From: Alteromonas sp. RKMC-009
GTDB taxonomy: Bacteria > Pseudomonadota > Gammaproteobacteria > Enterobacterales > Alteromonadaceae
Direction of reading: 5' to 3'
DNA length: 64,000 nt
Assembly (NCBI RefSeq): GCF_003584565.2
Contig: NZ_CP031010.1
Location: 2,356,001 to 2,420,000 of the forward strand
Shown here: in pieces, positions 51,446 to 60,291 of the stretch
Numbering within the stretch: the first letter of the stretch is position 1
Layout of the letters: every line of letters starts with the position of its first letter
Program-made: the position numbers and the translations under genes
The notes under the pieces: generated by a model
The model's input: only the letters and a program-made list of their open reading frames with translations
What the model was told of the DNA's origin: nothing
Database searches by the model: none

Positions 51446-53059
51446 TAATTCTGCTCTCAGTTCCTCAAACTTTTGCAGGAACTGAGGCTTCATGAACATA
51501 CCATCCAGCAGTTTCAGTAACCGCTTGCTGTCTGTTAATAAAGCCGGCTGCTCTTTAGTATCGGTGTTCAGCAGTTTAATCACGCATTGCAGCAGGTTGA
51601 GGGCAACCCCGGTATTCACCGGCGCAAACTGCAGGGCTTTGGTGAAAGACGTGCGTGCCGCTTTAAAATCGCCCTGCTGATAATGTTCAATGCCTTCTTT
51701 GTTATGCATAGAGTAAAGCTGTTGTTTTTCAGCAGCCTTTTGCTTGTCGGTATCCAGCATCTGTCTTACAGAATCGTGCACATTACCTGATCGAATTACA
51801 TTCACCAGAGCGTCTGCTTCATCATATTCGCCGATGGCATACATCACTTTTAAACTGTCCGGCGCATAGGTTTGCGGATAAGACTCGTATTTTTGCTGTA
51901 TCGCTTCCTGGCCACTGTTCAACGCCCGCTTGGCTTCAATGAGCTTTCCTTCAATACTGTGAAGCCTGGCTGTGAATATTTGTTCATAGATCACGAAATC
52001 GAATTCGTCGTTATTACGGCTGAGGTAATCGTCAAATTTACCCCGCTGCACGGCAAGATGAGCTTCCTGCTGATAGCGGTTACGGGTTTTCTTATCTTCA
52101 GCGTTTTCCGCTACTTCCAGAATACTGCGAATGTAGCTGCACCAGATATCCGCATGCTCTTTCACCGTTTTTCGGGACAACAACCAGATTGCCTGCGCAC
52201 TTTCACTGGCCAGCACAAAATCTTTGTGTTGACGGGCGATATGACAGGCAATGTGATGACGCTCTGTGCAGTAAGGGGAAATTTTGATGGCATGACGTAT
52301 GGTTTCTGCAGCCCGCTCAGTGTCGTTATTGAGTAACTGGCATTCTGCCACCACGTCATAAGCTTCGGCACTGAAACGGTTACGTTGCAGAACACTTTGT
52401 GCCATAGAAAGGGCCTTGTCCCGCTCATTCATTTTTAACCAGTTTTTAGCCAGTGCCAGTTGCAACCAGGGCACAGGTCTGTCTGTATCAAAATCGCTCA
52501 GTACATTCAGAGCACCGGCGAAATCTTTCTGTTGCCAGCAAATGCCGGTGAGCAGTTGTGCAACCGAACCACGGTAAGGCCGGTTAGTAGCAAGTAACTT
52601 TTCCGCCTGCTTTCGGGCAAGGGCAGTATCGCCTTCATGGAGCGCATGATAAACGGGCAGCAGGGCCTGGCGTTTTTTCCAGGCACGTTCAAGACGGGTT
52701 TTCAGCTGGTTCTGGGAAAAGGGTTTTATCAGGTAGTCGTCAGGTCCGCGATCAATAGAGCCCAGTACGAAGGGGCGGGTGCTGTCAGCACTGATCAACA
52801 TCACAATGGCTGAGGGTTTTGCAAGTTTCTGACTACGCAGCTCTTCGATAAATTCAAAACCGTTCTTTTTGTCAGAGCCCAGATGAAGGTCGCTGATGAT
52901 GATATCAAACTTGCGTTTCCGGCACAGGGATAACGCCTGCTCTGCGGAGGATTTCGTGACAACTTCGGTTGCACCCATAGAATGCAGCAGACCCCGCAAA
53001 ACCAGCAGAAAAGGGCGCTGATCTTCTATAATCAGTACACGTTTATCTGCGTAATTCAT
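51419..53059 (-). CDS. response regulator with C-terminal TPR region (REC-TPR 2)
   Basis: 546 residues. Receiver domain: IIEDQ acidic pair, phospho-acceptor D57 (IIISDLHLG), LISAD and YLIKPF. From about 130 it is a long TPR array (for example AEAYDVVAECQLLNNDTERA and GIEHYQQGDFKAARTSFTKALQFAP). No output enzyme or DNA-binding domain. Paralogue of REC-TPR 1 at 30685-32343, with the same ALNLLQC block. ATG at 53059. In Alteromonadales such proteins are orphan regulators; a soluble kinase gene 7 kb downstream is a candidate partner. Confidence 0.8.
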   Translation of the reverse strand: MNYADKRVLIIEDQRPFLLVLRGLLHSMGATEVVTKSSAEQALSLCRKRKFDIIISDLHLGSDKKNGFEFIEELRSQKLAKPSAIVMLISADSTRPFVLGSIDRGPDDYLIKPFSQNQLKTRLERAWKKRQALLPVYHALHEGDTALARKQAEKLLATNRPYRGSVAQLLTGICWQQKDFAGALNVLSDFDTDRPVPWLQLALAKNWLKMNERDKALSMAQSVLQRNRFSAEAYDVVAECQLLNNDTERAAETIRHAIKISPYCTERHHIACHIARQHKDFVLASESAQAIWLLSRKTVKEHADIWCSYIRSILEVAENAEDKKTRNRYQQEAHLAVQRGKFDDYLSRNNDEFDFVIYEQIFTARLHSIEGKLIEAKRALNSGQEAIQQKYESYPQTYAPDSLKVMYAIGEYDEADALVNVIRSGNVHDSVRQMLDTDKQKAAEKQQLYSMHNKEGIEHYQQGDFKAARTSFTKALQFAPVNTGVALNLLQCVIKLLNTDTKEQPALLTDSKRLLKLLDGMFMKPQFLQKFEELRAELSGLTGKAA

Positions 53060-53074
53060 CTACCTGTTACCCTG

Positions 53075-53095
53075 AAACCAGACTTTAGTATAATG
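53075..53095 (+). promoter_or_regulatory. possible promoter of the VC2046-like gene
   Basis: A perfect TATAAT sits at 53090-53095; TTACCC lies about 16 bases before it as a poor -35. The sequence is divergent from REC-TPR 2. Confidence 0.35.
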
Positions 53096-53180
53096 ATCGG
53101 ACCATTACGCCTAAAGTTCAAGTATGTAAATTTGTACGGATCTGTCTTTAGTTATCCCGGTCAATGCCGATAAGCACAGT

Positions 53181-53687
53181 ATGAGTACACCTGATTTACC
53201 CTTTGACTCTGGCCGGCTACCGGCACTGATCCCTGATCGTGAATGGAACGGGGAGCTTGCCCGTGCGGCAGGTAAAGGCGCGCAGTTCTCCCTTTTCCTT
53301 GCCATGCATTGTCAGCCCGGTGCTGAGCACTTTTCACTGTTACCCGCAGAGGCAGACGGGGTTACCGGCGATCCTCATTTTCCCGACCGTCTGAATCACT
53401 ATAAACGGTCACCGCTTAAACCCTCTGATGCAGACTATCTGGCGCTCAATACTACGGCAAAGATGGCGAATTCCGGCTCAGCGGCGGCCTTTTCATTATG
53501 GCAGTCTATGCATCCTGATCCGTTAAGTGCCCATGACAATGCCACGCTCATTCCTCCCGAAGTTAAGGAAAATTGCAGTCTGGCAACCCGTATGCGGTTG
53601 CAGCATATTTCCCGCACGCCGGAACCAGTAGACGAAACTATGCTGGATGAGGTGATAAGTGGTTCTTCCTCATTGCTGACTGCCTGA
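53181..53687 (+). CDS. VC2046/SO_2500-like protein of unknown function
   Basis: 168-residue cytoplasmic protein. Seen: LPFDSGRLPALIPDREWNGELARAAGKGAQFSLFLAMH, with AFSLWQSMHPDPL in the second half; no membrane helix or signal. It resembles the VC2046 family restricted to marine gammaproteobacteria as remembered. Function unknown. Divergent from REC-TPR 2. Confidence 0.6.
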   Translation: MSTPDLPFDSGRLPALIPDREWNGELARAAGKGAQFSLFLAMHCQPGAEHFSLLPAEADGVTGDPHFPDRLNHYKRSPLKPSDADYLALNTTAKMANSGSAAAFSLWQSMHPDPLSAHDNATLIPPEVKENCSLATRMRLQHISRTPEPVDETMLDEVISGSSSLLTA

Positions 53688-53804
53688 AAAACGCTTATTT
53701 TTTGTTAGGTCCTGAGCTGATTTGGAAAATCGCAGACGTTCTGGTATATTTCGCGCCGCAATTTGCACTGGTCTTACGCTCCAATCAGCAAAGGTAAATA
53801 TAAA

Positions 53805-54803
53805 ATGACTCAATATATCGTTTGCGCGATGTACAAATTCGTTGCGCTTGAAAACTACGAAGCTATGCGCCAGCCGCTCCTCGAAAAGATGGAAGAGCAG
53901 GGTATCAAAGGCACATTATTGCTTGCCAGCGAAGGCATCAACGGCACAGTTTCCGGTCCCCGGGAAGGGATTGATAATTTACTCGCTTATCTGAACAGCG
54001 ATCCGCGAATCAACCCTATCTCTTACAAAGAATCCCTGCATGACGAGCAGCCGTTCTACCGCACCAAGGTAAAACTGAAAAAAGAGATTGTGACAATGGG
54101 TGTGGAAGGTATTGATCCCCGCCATACGGTGGGTACATACGTGAAACCCAAAGACTGGAACGACCTTATCAGTGATCCTGACGTGCTGGTTATTGATACC
54201 CGCAACGATTACGAGATTGAAATCGGTACTTTCAAACATGCCGTCGATCCAAACACAAAGACCTTCCGTGAATTTCCTGACTATGTGAAAGATAACATGG
54301 ACCCGGAAAAACATAAGAAGGTGGCCATGTTCTGTACCGGCGGTATCCGCTGTGAGAAATCCACGGCTTATCTGAAAGAGCAGGGATTTGACGAGGTTTA
54401 TCACCTGGAAGGCGGTATTCTGCAATATCTGGAAGATGTACCGGCAGAAGAGTCTTTATGGGAAGGTGACTGTTTTGTATTTGATAACCGTGTTGCGGTG
54501 AATCATGATTTACAGAAAAGTCAGTATGATGCCTGCTATGCGTGTCGTTTACCGATTACTGAAGAAGACAAACAGTCTGATAAGTACGAGCCGGGTGTGA
54601 GTTGCCCTCATTGTCACGGTACACACAGTGACGACCAGATTGCCCGCTTCCGCGAGCGTGAAAAACAGGTTCAGCTGGCGAAAGCACGCAGCGAAGAGCA
54701 CGTGGGTTCTGATGCAAGACTGGCAATGGAAAAACGTCGTCAGGAAAAAGCAGAAGAGCAGCGTCAACGTGCGCTGGCAGCAAAACAGGCACAGGTTAAG
54801 TAG
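53805..54803 (+). CDS. trhO: tRNA uridine(34) hydroxylase TrhO (rhodanese family)
   Basis: Oxygen-dependent hydroxylation of U34 to ho5U in tRNA, the entry to cmo5U together with the TrhP route. 332 residues from ATG 53805 (AAAGG upstream). Motifs: [47 protein letters not shown], then the rhodanese Cys177 and Cys183 in [11 protein letters not shown], and a C-terminal zinc-like cluster [14 protein letters not shown]. The cmoM gene of the same modification pathway lies at 27427. Confidence 0.93.
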   Translation: MTQYIVCAMYKFVALENYEAMRQPLLEKMEEQGIKGTLLLASEGINGTVSGPREGIDNLLAYLNSDPRINPISYKESLHDEQPFYRTKVKLKKEIVTMGVEGIDPRHTVGTYVKPKDWNDLISDPDVLVIDTRNDYEIEIGTFKHAVDPNTKTFREFPDYVKDNMDPEKHKKVAMFCTGGIRCEKSTAYLKEQGFDEVYHLEGGILQYLEDVPAEESLWEGDCFVFDNRVAVNHDLQKSQYDACYACRLPITEEDKQSDKYEPGVSCPHCHGTHSDDQIARFREREKQVQLAKARSEEHVGSDARLAMEKRRQEKAEEQRQRALAAKQAQVK

Positions 54804-54862
54804 ACAGCCGGGAAGTTGGGTTGTACACTTTGTTCATAAGTCGTAATTAATCAGGACATTAA

Positions 54863-55105
54863 GTGAGCACCCAACTTACAGAAGAAAAAATCGCAGAAAT
54901 CAAAAGTGATTTCAGCTTCTTTGATAAAGACGGTAACGGTCAAATCGATCTGCCTGAATTTATTGAACTGCTGACCGTATTGTCGCCGAAAACGAAAATG
55001 AGCCATGTGGAAGAAGGGTTCAAAATTATTGACGACAATGATGACGGCTACATCGATTTTGAAGAGTTTCTTGCCTGGTGGCAGGAAGGCTGGTGGGAAT
55101 ATTAA
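54863..55105 (+). CDS. small two-EF-hand calcium-binding protein
   Basis: 80-residue cytoplasmic protein with two canonical EF-hand loops: DKDGNGQIDLPE (about 21-32) and DDNDDGYIDFEE (about 57-68), each with the required Asp/Asn and final Glu. The layout is that of a half-calmodulin, without signal peptide or other domain, and it ends WWQEGWWEY. GTG start with AGGA eight bases upstream. It may be a calcium buffer or sensor; no partner gene is obvious. Terminator follows. Confidence 0.82.
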   Translation: MSTQLTEEKIAEIKSDFSFFDKDGNGQIDLPEFIELLTVLSPKTKMSHVEEGFKIIDDNDDGYIDFEEFLAWWQEGWWEY

Positions 55106-55120
55106 TCCTGCATAGTTTTA

Positions 55121-55151
55121 AAAAAAACGGGCTTATTCAGCCCGTTTTTTT
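55121..55151. terminator. bidirectional terminator between EF-hand and DEAD-box genes
   Basis: Stem ACGGGCT (55127-55133)/AGCCCGT (55139-55145), preceded by A7 and followed by T7, so it works in both directions. Confidence 0.9.
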
Positions 55152-55154
55152 GTG

Positions 55155-56495
55155 TCATTCTTCTTCGTCATCGTCGATGACATCATTGCGTTTTTTCTTC
55201 ATCACCGGCATGTGACCGGCTTCATCGCCCTTCATGGTATTCACCCGCCTTTTCACCGGCGGCTTTTGACCGGCAGAGCCGGTTTTACTGCGATTACGCT
55301 CATCCTGTCCTTTTGTATTCTTTGGCTTCATCTGCTTTTTACCGCTGAACTTCGCCGGTAACAGGGGATGCGTGGTGCAGTCAACATCATAGCTGACATG
55401 ATCTTTAATCGTCAGGTAGCTTGCCCAGTCCCTCGGGCCCACAAATGAAATAGCAACACCCTTGTCTCCGGCCCGGCCTGTACGGCCAATCCGGTGGATA
55501 TATTCATCAGACTGTTTCGGCAGGTCAAAGTTGACGACTAAGCCTACTTTGCGCAAATCCAGGCCCCGGGAAGCGAGATCCGTGGTAACCAGCACACTAT
55601 TCTGACCACGACTGAAATTACTCATGATGGCAGCCCGCTGGTTTTGCGGCAAATCACCACGTAAAGCAACAGCTTCAAGATGCTGTTCGTTTAAAATGGC
55701 AGCAATGCGGTCTGTGTCTTCTCTGGTTGCTGTAAAGACTACCGCCTGATTGTAGTCCTGCTCTTTAAGTACCGTGAGCAGCAGGTTATCTTTGTGTCCC
55801 ACGTCATCGGCAAAATACAAAGTCTGGTCGATATCCTGATGGGCAGCAGTAGACTCACCAACAGCTACGCGTACAGGGGCCTTCAATAAGTCGCGGGTTA
55901 AATGATTCAGGGCAATATTATCCAGCGTGGCAGAAAACAACATTGTCTGACGCTTACGGTGATCCGCGAAGCGGTTGATCAGGTTAAGCTGCTCCGCAAA
56001 GCCTAAATCCATCATACGGTCTGCTTCATCGAAAATAAGCAGTTCCAGCCCGTTAATAAAAAATGATTTGTCTTCAAGGTGGTCTGCAATCCGGCCAGCG
56101 GTGCCCACAATGACATGAGGGTTGCGGCGGAGCACTTTAGTTTGATCGTTATAATTTTCACCACCAACAATCAGCGCACTTTGCAGGCCGACGCCATTGG
56201 CAAGGCTGCGTAATTCCGAGAACACCTGTTTGGCCAGCTCGCGGGTAGGGGCAAGAATAAGTGCGCGGGGATCCTGCTTGCTTAGTGCTTTGCTGGTCAT
56301 TAACCGGTGAACAAGAGGGATCAGAAAAGCAAAGGTTTTACCTGATCCGGTTTTTGACGATGCCATGATGTCCTTGCCCTGCAGAGCCGGCAGAATAGTT
56401 TGTTCCTGCACTTCAGTCAGGCTTTCCAGGCCTTTTTCCTGCAAACGTTTGACAATTTTATGGTGAACCGGAAGATCGGCAATTAACAAGCTCAA
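55155..56495 (-). CDS. DEAD-box RNA helicase
   Basis: 446-residue ATP-dependent RNA helicase. Motifs in order: Q motif LTEVQEQTI, Walker A ASSKTGSGKT, PTRELA, GTAGR, DEAD (FDEADRM), SAT (LFSATLD), and in the second domain TTDLASRGLD and HRIGRTGRAG. A basic, disordered tail rich in Lys and Arg (about 370-446) ends in DDDEEE. The subfamily (SrmB, RhlE or other) is not decided. Single gene on the minus strand. Confidence 0.88.
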   Translation of the reverse strand: MSLLIADLPVHHKIVKRLQEKGLESLTEVQEQTILPALQGKDIMASSKTGSGKTFAFLIPLVHRLMTSKALSKQDPRALILAPTRELAKQVFSELRSLANGVGLQSALIVGGENYNDQTKVLRRNPHVIVGTAGRIADHLEDKSFFINGLELLIFDEADRMMDLGFAEQLNLINRFADHRKRQTMLFSATLDNIALNHLTRDLLKAPVRVAVGESTAAHQDIDQTLYFADDVGHKDNLLLTVLKEQDYNQAVVFTATREDTDRIAAILNEQHLEAVALRGDLPQNQRAAIMSNFSRGQNSVLVTTDLASRGLDLRKVGLVVNFDLPKQSDEYIHRIGRTGRAGDKGVAISFVGPRDWASYLTIKDHVSYDVDCTTHPLLPAKFSGKKQMKPKNTKGQDERNRSKTGSAGQKPPVKRRVNTMKGDEAGHMPVMKKKRNDVIDDDEEE

Positions 56496-56563
56496 GTGAA
56501 TACCCCGTATAAAACAATGGCGGTATTATCCACGAAAGGCTTTGTCAGATAAAGGCGGGAAGC

Positions 56564-56599
56564 AAAGTAAAAAGGTGCGGCAAGGCACCTCTTTACTTT
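56564..56599 (-). terminator. terminator of the CoA-transferase operon
   Basis: Hairpin with 14 paired bases and one mismatch: AAAGTAAA and AGGTGC on one side, GCACCT and TTTACTTT on the other, around a 6-base loop. It lies just beyond the subunit B stop on the minus strand. Confidence 0.75.
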
Positions 56600-56611
56600 A
56601 TGTCAGGAAGA

Positions 56612-57268
56612 TTAAAGTTGCATTTCCGGTACATCGTCAGCGGCAATCAGTTTGCCGGCGGTTTTTTCACGGATTTCGTCCACGGAAACACCGGGCGCCC
56701 GTTCACACAGATGAAAAGCACCGTCTGCGACTTCAAGTACGGCCAGATCTGTGATGATGCGTGTAATGCAATTCACGCCGGTAAGGGGCAGGGTGCAGGC
56801 CTCTAACAGTTTTGAATTACCGTGTTTGTCAGCGTGAGTCATGGTAACAATGATGTTCTTCGCACCGGCCACCAGGTCCATGGCACCGCCCATGCCCTTA
56901 ATGAGTTTGCCGGGAATCATCCAGCTGGCGATATTACCGTTTACATCGACTTCAAATGCGCCCAGCACAGTGAAATCAACGTGCCCGCCACGGATCATGG
57001 CGAAGCTGTCGGCGGAACTGAAAATAGAAGCGCCGGTGATAGCCGTCACCGTTTCTTTACCGGCGTTGATCATGTCTGCGTCAATTTCGTCTTCATCAGG
57101 ATAGCGGCCCATGCCTAAAAGACCATTTTCTGATTGCAGCATAACCTCTATGCCTTCTGGCACATAGTTAGCGGCCAGAGTAGGAATACCGATACCGAGG
57201 TTTACGTAACTGCCGTCCTGAAATTCCTGCGCCACACGCATTGCGATTTGATCTCTGGTTAATGCCAT
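56612..57268 (-). CDS. 3-oxoacid CoA-transferase subunit B
   Basis: 218-residue subunit that with the A subunit moves CoA between succinyl-CoA or acetyl-CoA and a 3-oxoacid such as acetoacetate. Catalytic Glu47 is in QSENGLLG; VNLGIGIPTL and GGHVDFTVLGAFEVD are characteristic. It follows the A subunit gene by 2 bases. Exact pairing, ScoAB, AtoDA or LiuIJ-type, cannot be told from sequence; context with valine and leucine breakdown makes acetoacetate likely. Confidence 0.88.
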   Translation of the reverse strand: MALTRDQIAMRVAQEFQDGSYVNLGIGIPTLAANYVPEGIEVMLQSENGLLGMGRYPDEDEIDADMINAGKETVTAITGASIFSSADSFAMIRGGHVDFTVLGAFEVDVNGNIASWMIPGKLIKGMGGAMDLVAGAKNIIVTMTHADKHGNSKLLEACTLPLTGVNCITRIITDLAVLEVADGAFHLCERAPGVSVDEIREKTAGKLIAADDVPEMQL

Positions 57269-57270
57269 GA

Positions 57271-57978
57271 TTACGCCTCCTTCTTCGCGGTAACGCGACG
57301 CTCAATACGTTTTTCGAATGTACCTTTAATCACGCGGTCTACGAAAATACCCGGGGTGTGAATTTGAGAGGGCTCAAGTTCACCGGGCTCTACAATTTCT
57401 TCAACTTCAACCACAGTGATTTTACCTGCGGTGGCTGCCATGGGATTAAAGTTCTGTGCGGTGTGACGGTAAACGCAATTTCCATAGCGGTCTGCTTTCC
57501 AGGCTTTGACAATAGCAAAGTCACCGGTAATAGACTCTTCAAGAATATAAGGACGGCCGTTAAACTCTTTCACTTCTTTGCCTTCACCGACAGGTGTGCC
57601 GTAGCCTGTTGCCGTGTAGAACGCGGGAATACCGGCGCCACCGGCGCGCAGCTTTTCAGCCAGTGTGCCTTGCGGGGTCAGTTCGACCTCAAGTTCGCCG
57701 TCGAGCAACTGTTTTTCAAACAGAGCATTTTCACCAACATAGGAAGACACCATTTTTTTGATCTGGCGGTCTTCAAGCAAAATACCGAGACCAAAGCCGT
57801 CGACACCGCAGTTATTTGATACCACAGTCAGGCCTTTTACACCTGCTGTTTTGATTTGTGCAATTAACCCTTCCGGAATACCACACAGTCCAAAGCCGCC
57901 GGCCACAACGGTCATGTTGTCAGACAGACCTTCCAGTGCTGCTTCATAACTGGTAACGACTTTATCGAAACCTGACAT
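57271..57978 (-). CDS. 3-oxoacid CoA-transferase subunit A
   Basis: 235-residue partner of subunit [14 protein letters not shown] near the N terminus is the CoA-transferase family I signature; [14 protein letters not shown] is conserved in the succinyl-CoA type. First gene of the two-gene operon, divergent from a LysR regulator gene whose binding sites probably lie in the 104-base gap. Confidence 0.88.
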   Translation of the reverse strand: MSGFDKVVTSYEAALEGLSDNMTVVAGGFGLCGIPEGLIAQIKTAGVKGLTVVSNNCGVDGFGLGILLEDRQIKKMVSSYVGENALFEKQLLDGELEVELTPQGTLAEKLRAGGAGIPAFYTATGYGTPVGEGKEVKEFNGRPYILEESITGDFAIVKAWKADRYGNCVYRHTAQNFNPMAATAGKITVVEVEEIVEPGELEPSQIHTPGIFVDRVIKGTFEKRIERRVTAKKEA

Positions 57979-58042
57979 ATGAATCTCCTGTTGATGAATA
58001 ATGAATCAATTTAAGTATCCGTGACTGATAAAATTTTGTAAA

Positions 58043-58059
58043 ATTGATTTTATATCAAT
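58043..58059. promoter_or_regulatory. LysR-type binding dyad in the CoA-transferase/LysR gap
   Basis: ATTGAT-N5-ATCAAT is a T-N11-A type dyad as bound by LysR proteins. TATCAATAT occurs at 58053-58061 and again at 58076-58084, just at the LysR start. Confidence 0.5.
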
Positions 58060-58082
58060 ATTAATAAAATATTTTTATCAAT

Positions 58083-58988
58083 ATGAGCATATCGTACCGT
58101 AACATGCTGGCGTTCATCCGTGTGGCTGAATCTGCCACTTTCGCTGAGGCAGCGGAAAAACTCCATCTGACGCAGCCTGCTTTGTCGTCTGCCATTAAAA
58201 AAATGGAAGAGCAACTGGGCGGCAAACTGTTCAGCCGCAGTACCAGACGTGTCTCACTGACCCCTGAAGGGCAAACCCTGCTACCCAATGCGAAGCGTCT
58301 GGTAAATGAATGGGATGAAACCTTCCATGACATGCAAAATCTGTTCGCCATGCAACAGGGTAAACTTACCATTGCTGCAATGCCGTCTTTTGCCGAGAGT
58401 AAACTTCCCGCGTTACTGAATGATTACCACCGCAAGTTTAATAATATCCGCCTTCGGGTGCTGGACGTGGTCATGGAAGCAACGATTGATAATGTTTTAC
58501 AGGGTAACGCAGAAATTGGTTTTACTTTTGAGCCCGAAATAGCCGATGGTCTGATCTTCAAGCCATTGTTCACCGATGAATTTATTGCCGTGATGTATCC
58601 GGGTCATCCTCTGGCAATGCAGGATACTGTTCCCTGGCATGAATTGCTGTCCCATCCGTTTATCGCCATGAACCGGGGCTCTGCAGTGCGCCGCTGGACT
58701 GAGCAGGCAGCGCAGGGGCCCGGCCAGCTGAACATCATCGCGGAAACCGGTCAGCTTGGGTCAGTCGGCCAGTTTATCGCGCAGGGAATGGGCATTTCTG
58801 TGGTGCCGGCTATTTGCCGGCAACAAATGGAAAGTCGCGGGTTGTTGTGCTGTGCCATCAAAGATAATCCGCTTAAGAAACCCGTGGGTATGATCCGTAG
58901 TCAGCGGGGGGGCTTGTCGGTTGCGGCAGGCGAATTCTGGCAATTATGTGAGCGTGCCTATACCCGGTCAGAAAATAACTCACTATGA
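58083..58988 (+). CDS. LysR-family regulator of the CoA-transferase operon
   Basis: 301 residues. N-terminal helix-turn-helix FIRVAESATFAEAAEKLHLTQPALSSAIKKMEEQLG and a substrate-binding domain (about 90-295). Divergent from the CoA-transferase genes with a dyad between them, so it very likely controls them. No Shine-Dalgarno is visible before the ATG (TTTTTATCAAT), so initiation may be weak or leaderless. Effector unknown. Confidence 0.85.
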   Translation: MSISYRNMLAFIRVAESATFAEAAEKLHLTQPALSSAIKKMEEQLGGKLFSRSTRRVSLTPEGQTLLPNAKRLVNEWDETFHDMQNLFAMQQGKLTIAAMPSFAESKLPALLNDYHRKFNNIRLRVLDVVMEATIDNVLQGNAEIGFTFEPEIADGLIFKPLFTDEFIAVMYPGHPLAMQDTVPWHELLSHPFIAMNRGSAVRRWTEQAAQGPGQLNIIAETGQLGSVGQFIAQGMGISVVPAICRQQMESRGLLCCAIKDNPLKKPVGMIRSQRGGLSVAAGEFWQLCERAYTRSENNSL

Positions 58989-59001
58989 AACATCGGGGTT
59001 A

Positions 59002-59424
59002 TTAATCGCATGTATTAAGTGTGGTGACAGCCAGTGAGTGATTTTCAGGAGGCTTATCTGACAGATGTACCATGCCGTTTTCGTCTTGCCAGCGATACAG
59101 TGTTTTGCCTCCTGTGATTTGACCTGAGCCGGTGCTGCCACAGATTTTGCTCGCTTTGAATTTGGTTGCCTGCCGGTTGCTGTTCTCATCGTCAGCAGAA
59201 CCTGTCAGTGAAGGTAATTCAATGGATGTTAATTCAGGCAAGTCCGGAAGTTCCGGTAGCAGGATGCCGGGCATGTTAAGTGACGGCATCGCATTGGTGA
59301 TGTTTTGAATGGCCGGATTGTCTTGCTGTGTAAGCAGTTCCGTCATTGGTTCGCGGACAAGCCAGAGCACGATGCATGCGTTAATGATAAACGCACAGAG
59401 TACGAAAAATACCTTTTTCTTCAT
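59002..59424 (-). CDS. DUF4124 envelope protein
   Basis: 140 residues with one N-terminal membrane helix (about 5-22), a Pro/Leu-rich linker and a C-terminal DUF4124 segment LYRWQDENGMVHLSDKPP. Probably anchored in the inner membrane and facing the periplasm. Function unknown. Ends 24 bases after the next gene's stop on the same strand; they may be one operon with the coiled-coil protein. Confidence 0.7.
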   Translation of the reverse strand: MKKKVFFVLCAFIINACIVLWLVREPMTELLTQQDNPAIQNITNAMPSLNMPGILLPELPDLPELTSIELPSLTGSADDENSNRQATKFKASKICGSTGSGQITGGKTLYRWQDENGMVHLSDKPPENHSLAVTTLNTCD

Positions 59425-59448
59425 CAGCCCGGAACAGCTATGTATTCA

Positions 59449-60213
59449 CTACCATTTTTTCTTCGGTGCAAATAATTCATCCAGTTCGTCCCGTTCTGCT
59501 TCACGGCGACGCTCGCGGTCTTCAGCATTGGCGTTTTTAAGATCGTCCTGAATGGCTGTGAGCCATTCTTTCAACGTGGCAGTGCGGGATAAGATGTATT
59601 CATCCGGCTGGCTTTGACTTTCCAGGGCTTTGATGGCTTTTTCAAAATACTGTCTGGCAGAGCCCAGCATATTGGATTGCATGGCACCGCGGCCACGTTT
59701 AATTAAGGTTTCGATATTCACTTTTAACTGCAAACGTTCCAGGCTTTTATCTTCTTCAGCGAAAATACGGCTTTCAATTTTGCCTTTGGAATGCTCAGAA
59801 CGGAGCAAAATACGGAGTTTTTTTACAGCCTGAATATACTGAATAATCAGTTTGTCGTTATCCGGCAGGGAAAAGTCTGCGGTTGCAGGAGAGTCCAGCG
59901 ACATAGCACTGTTTTTAGAATTCTCAGCGTCTGCTATACGCTGTTTAATATCAGGTGTGCCTGCACCGAGTTCCGCCATGGCTTTTAATGCATTGTGCAC
60001 GCGGGCATGAAGGATCCCCATTAAACGCTGGGATACCGGCATGTTTGAGCAGGCCATGATCACATTTTCAGTTTCATCAATAATTTTACGGTGCTTGGAT
60101 GCCTCATTACGGCGGTCGGCTTCCTGTTTAGCACGGTGTTGTTGAAACGCATTGATCATAATGGCTGCAATGACCAGTACAACAATGAGTATTATTATTA
60201 TTGTGAAAAACAT
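59449..60213 (-). CDS. membrane-anchored coiled-coil protein of unknown function
   Basis: 254 residues: one N-terminal membrane helix (about 3-22, TIIIILIVVLVIAAIMIN), a long charged helical region with a coiled-coil pattern (QQHRAKQEADRRNE; ENVIMACSNMPVSQRLMGILHARVHNALKAM) and a TPR-like GSARQYFEKAIKALESQ near 190. It ends in the charged LDELFAPKKKW. No recognised family. Possibly in an operon with the DUF4124 gene and, upstream, the histidine kinase 78 bases away. Confidence 0.6.
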   Translation of the reverse strand: MFFTIIIILIVVLVIAAIMINAFQQHRAKQEADRRNEASKHRKIIDETENVIMACSNMPVSQRLMGILHARVHNALKAMAELGAGTPDIKQRIADAENSKNSAMSLDSPATADFSLPDNDKLIIQYIQAVKKLRILLRSEHSKGKIESRIFAEEDKSLERLQLKVNIETLIKRGRGAMQSNMLGSARQYFEKAIKALESQSQPDEYILSRTATLKEWLTAIQDDLKNANAEDRERRREAERDELDELFAPKKKW

Positions 60214-60291
60214 GAGTATATATCCATTAAAAATGTCTCAATTGCCTGTGTCGCCGGGACTTCACTGCTCAACGTCCTATCCAGTTAAAGT

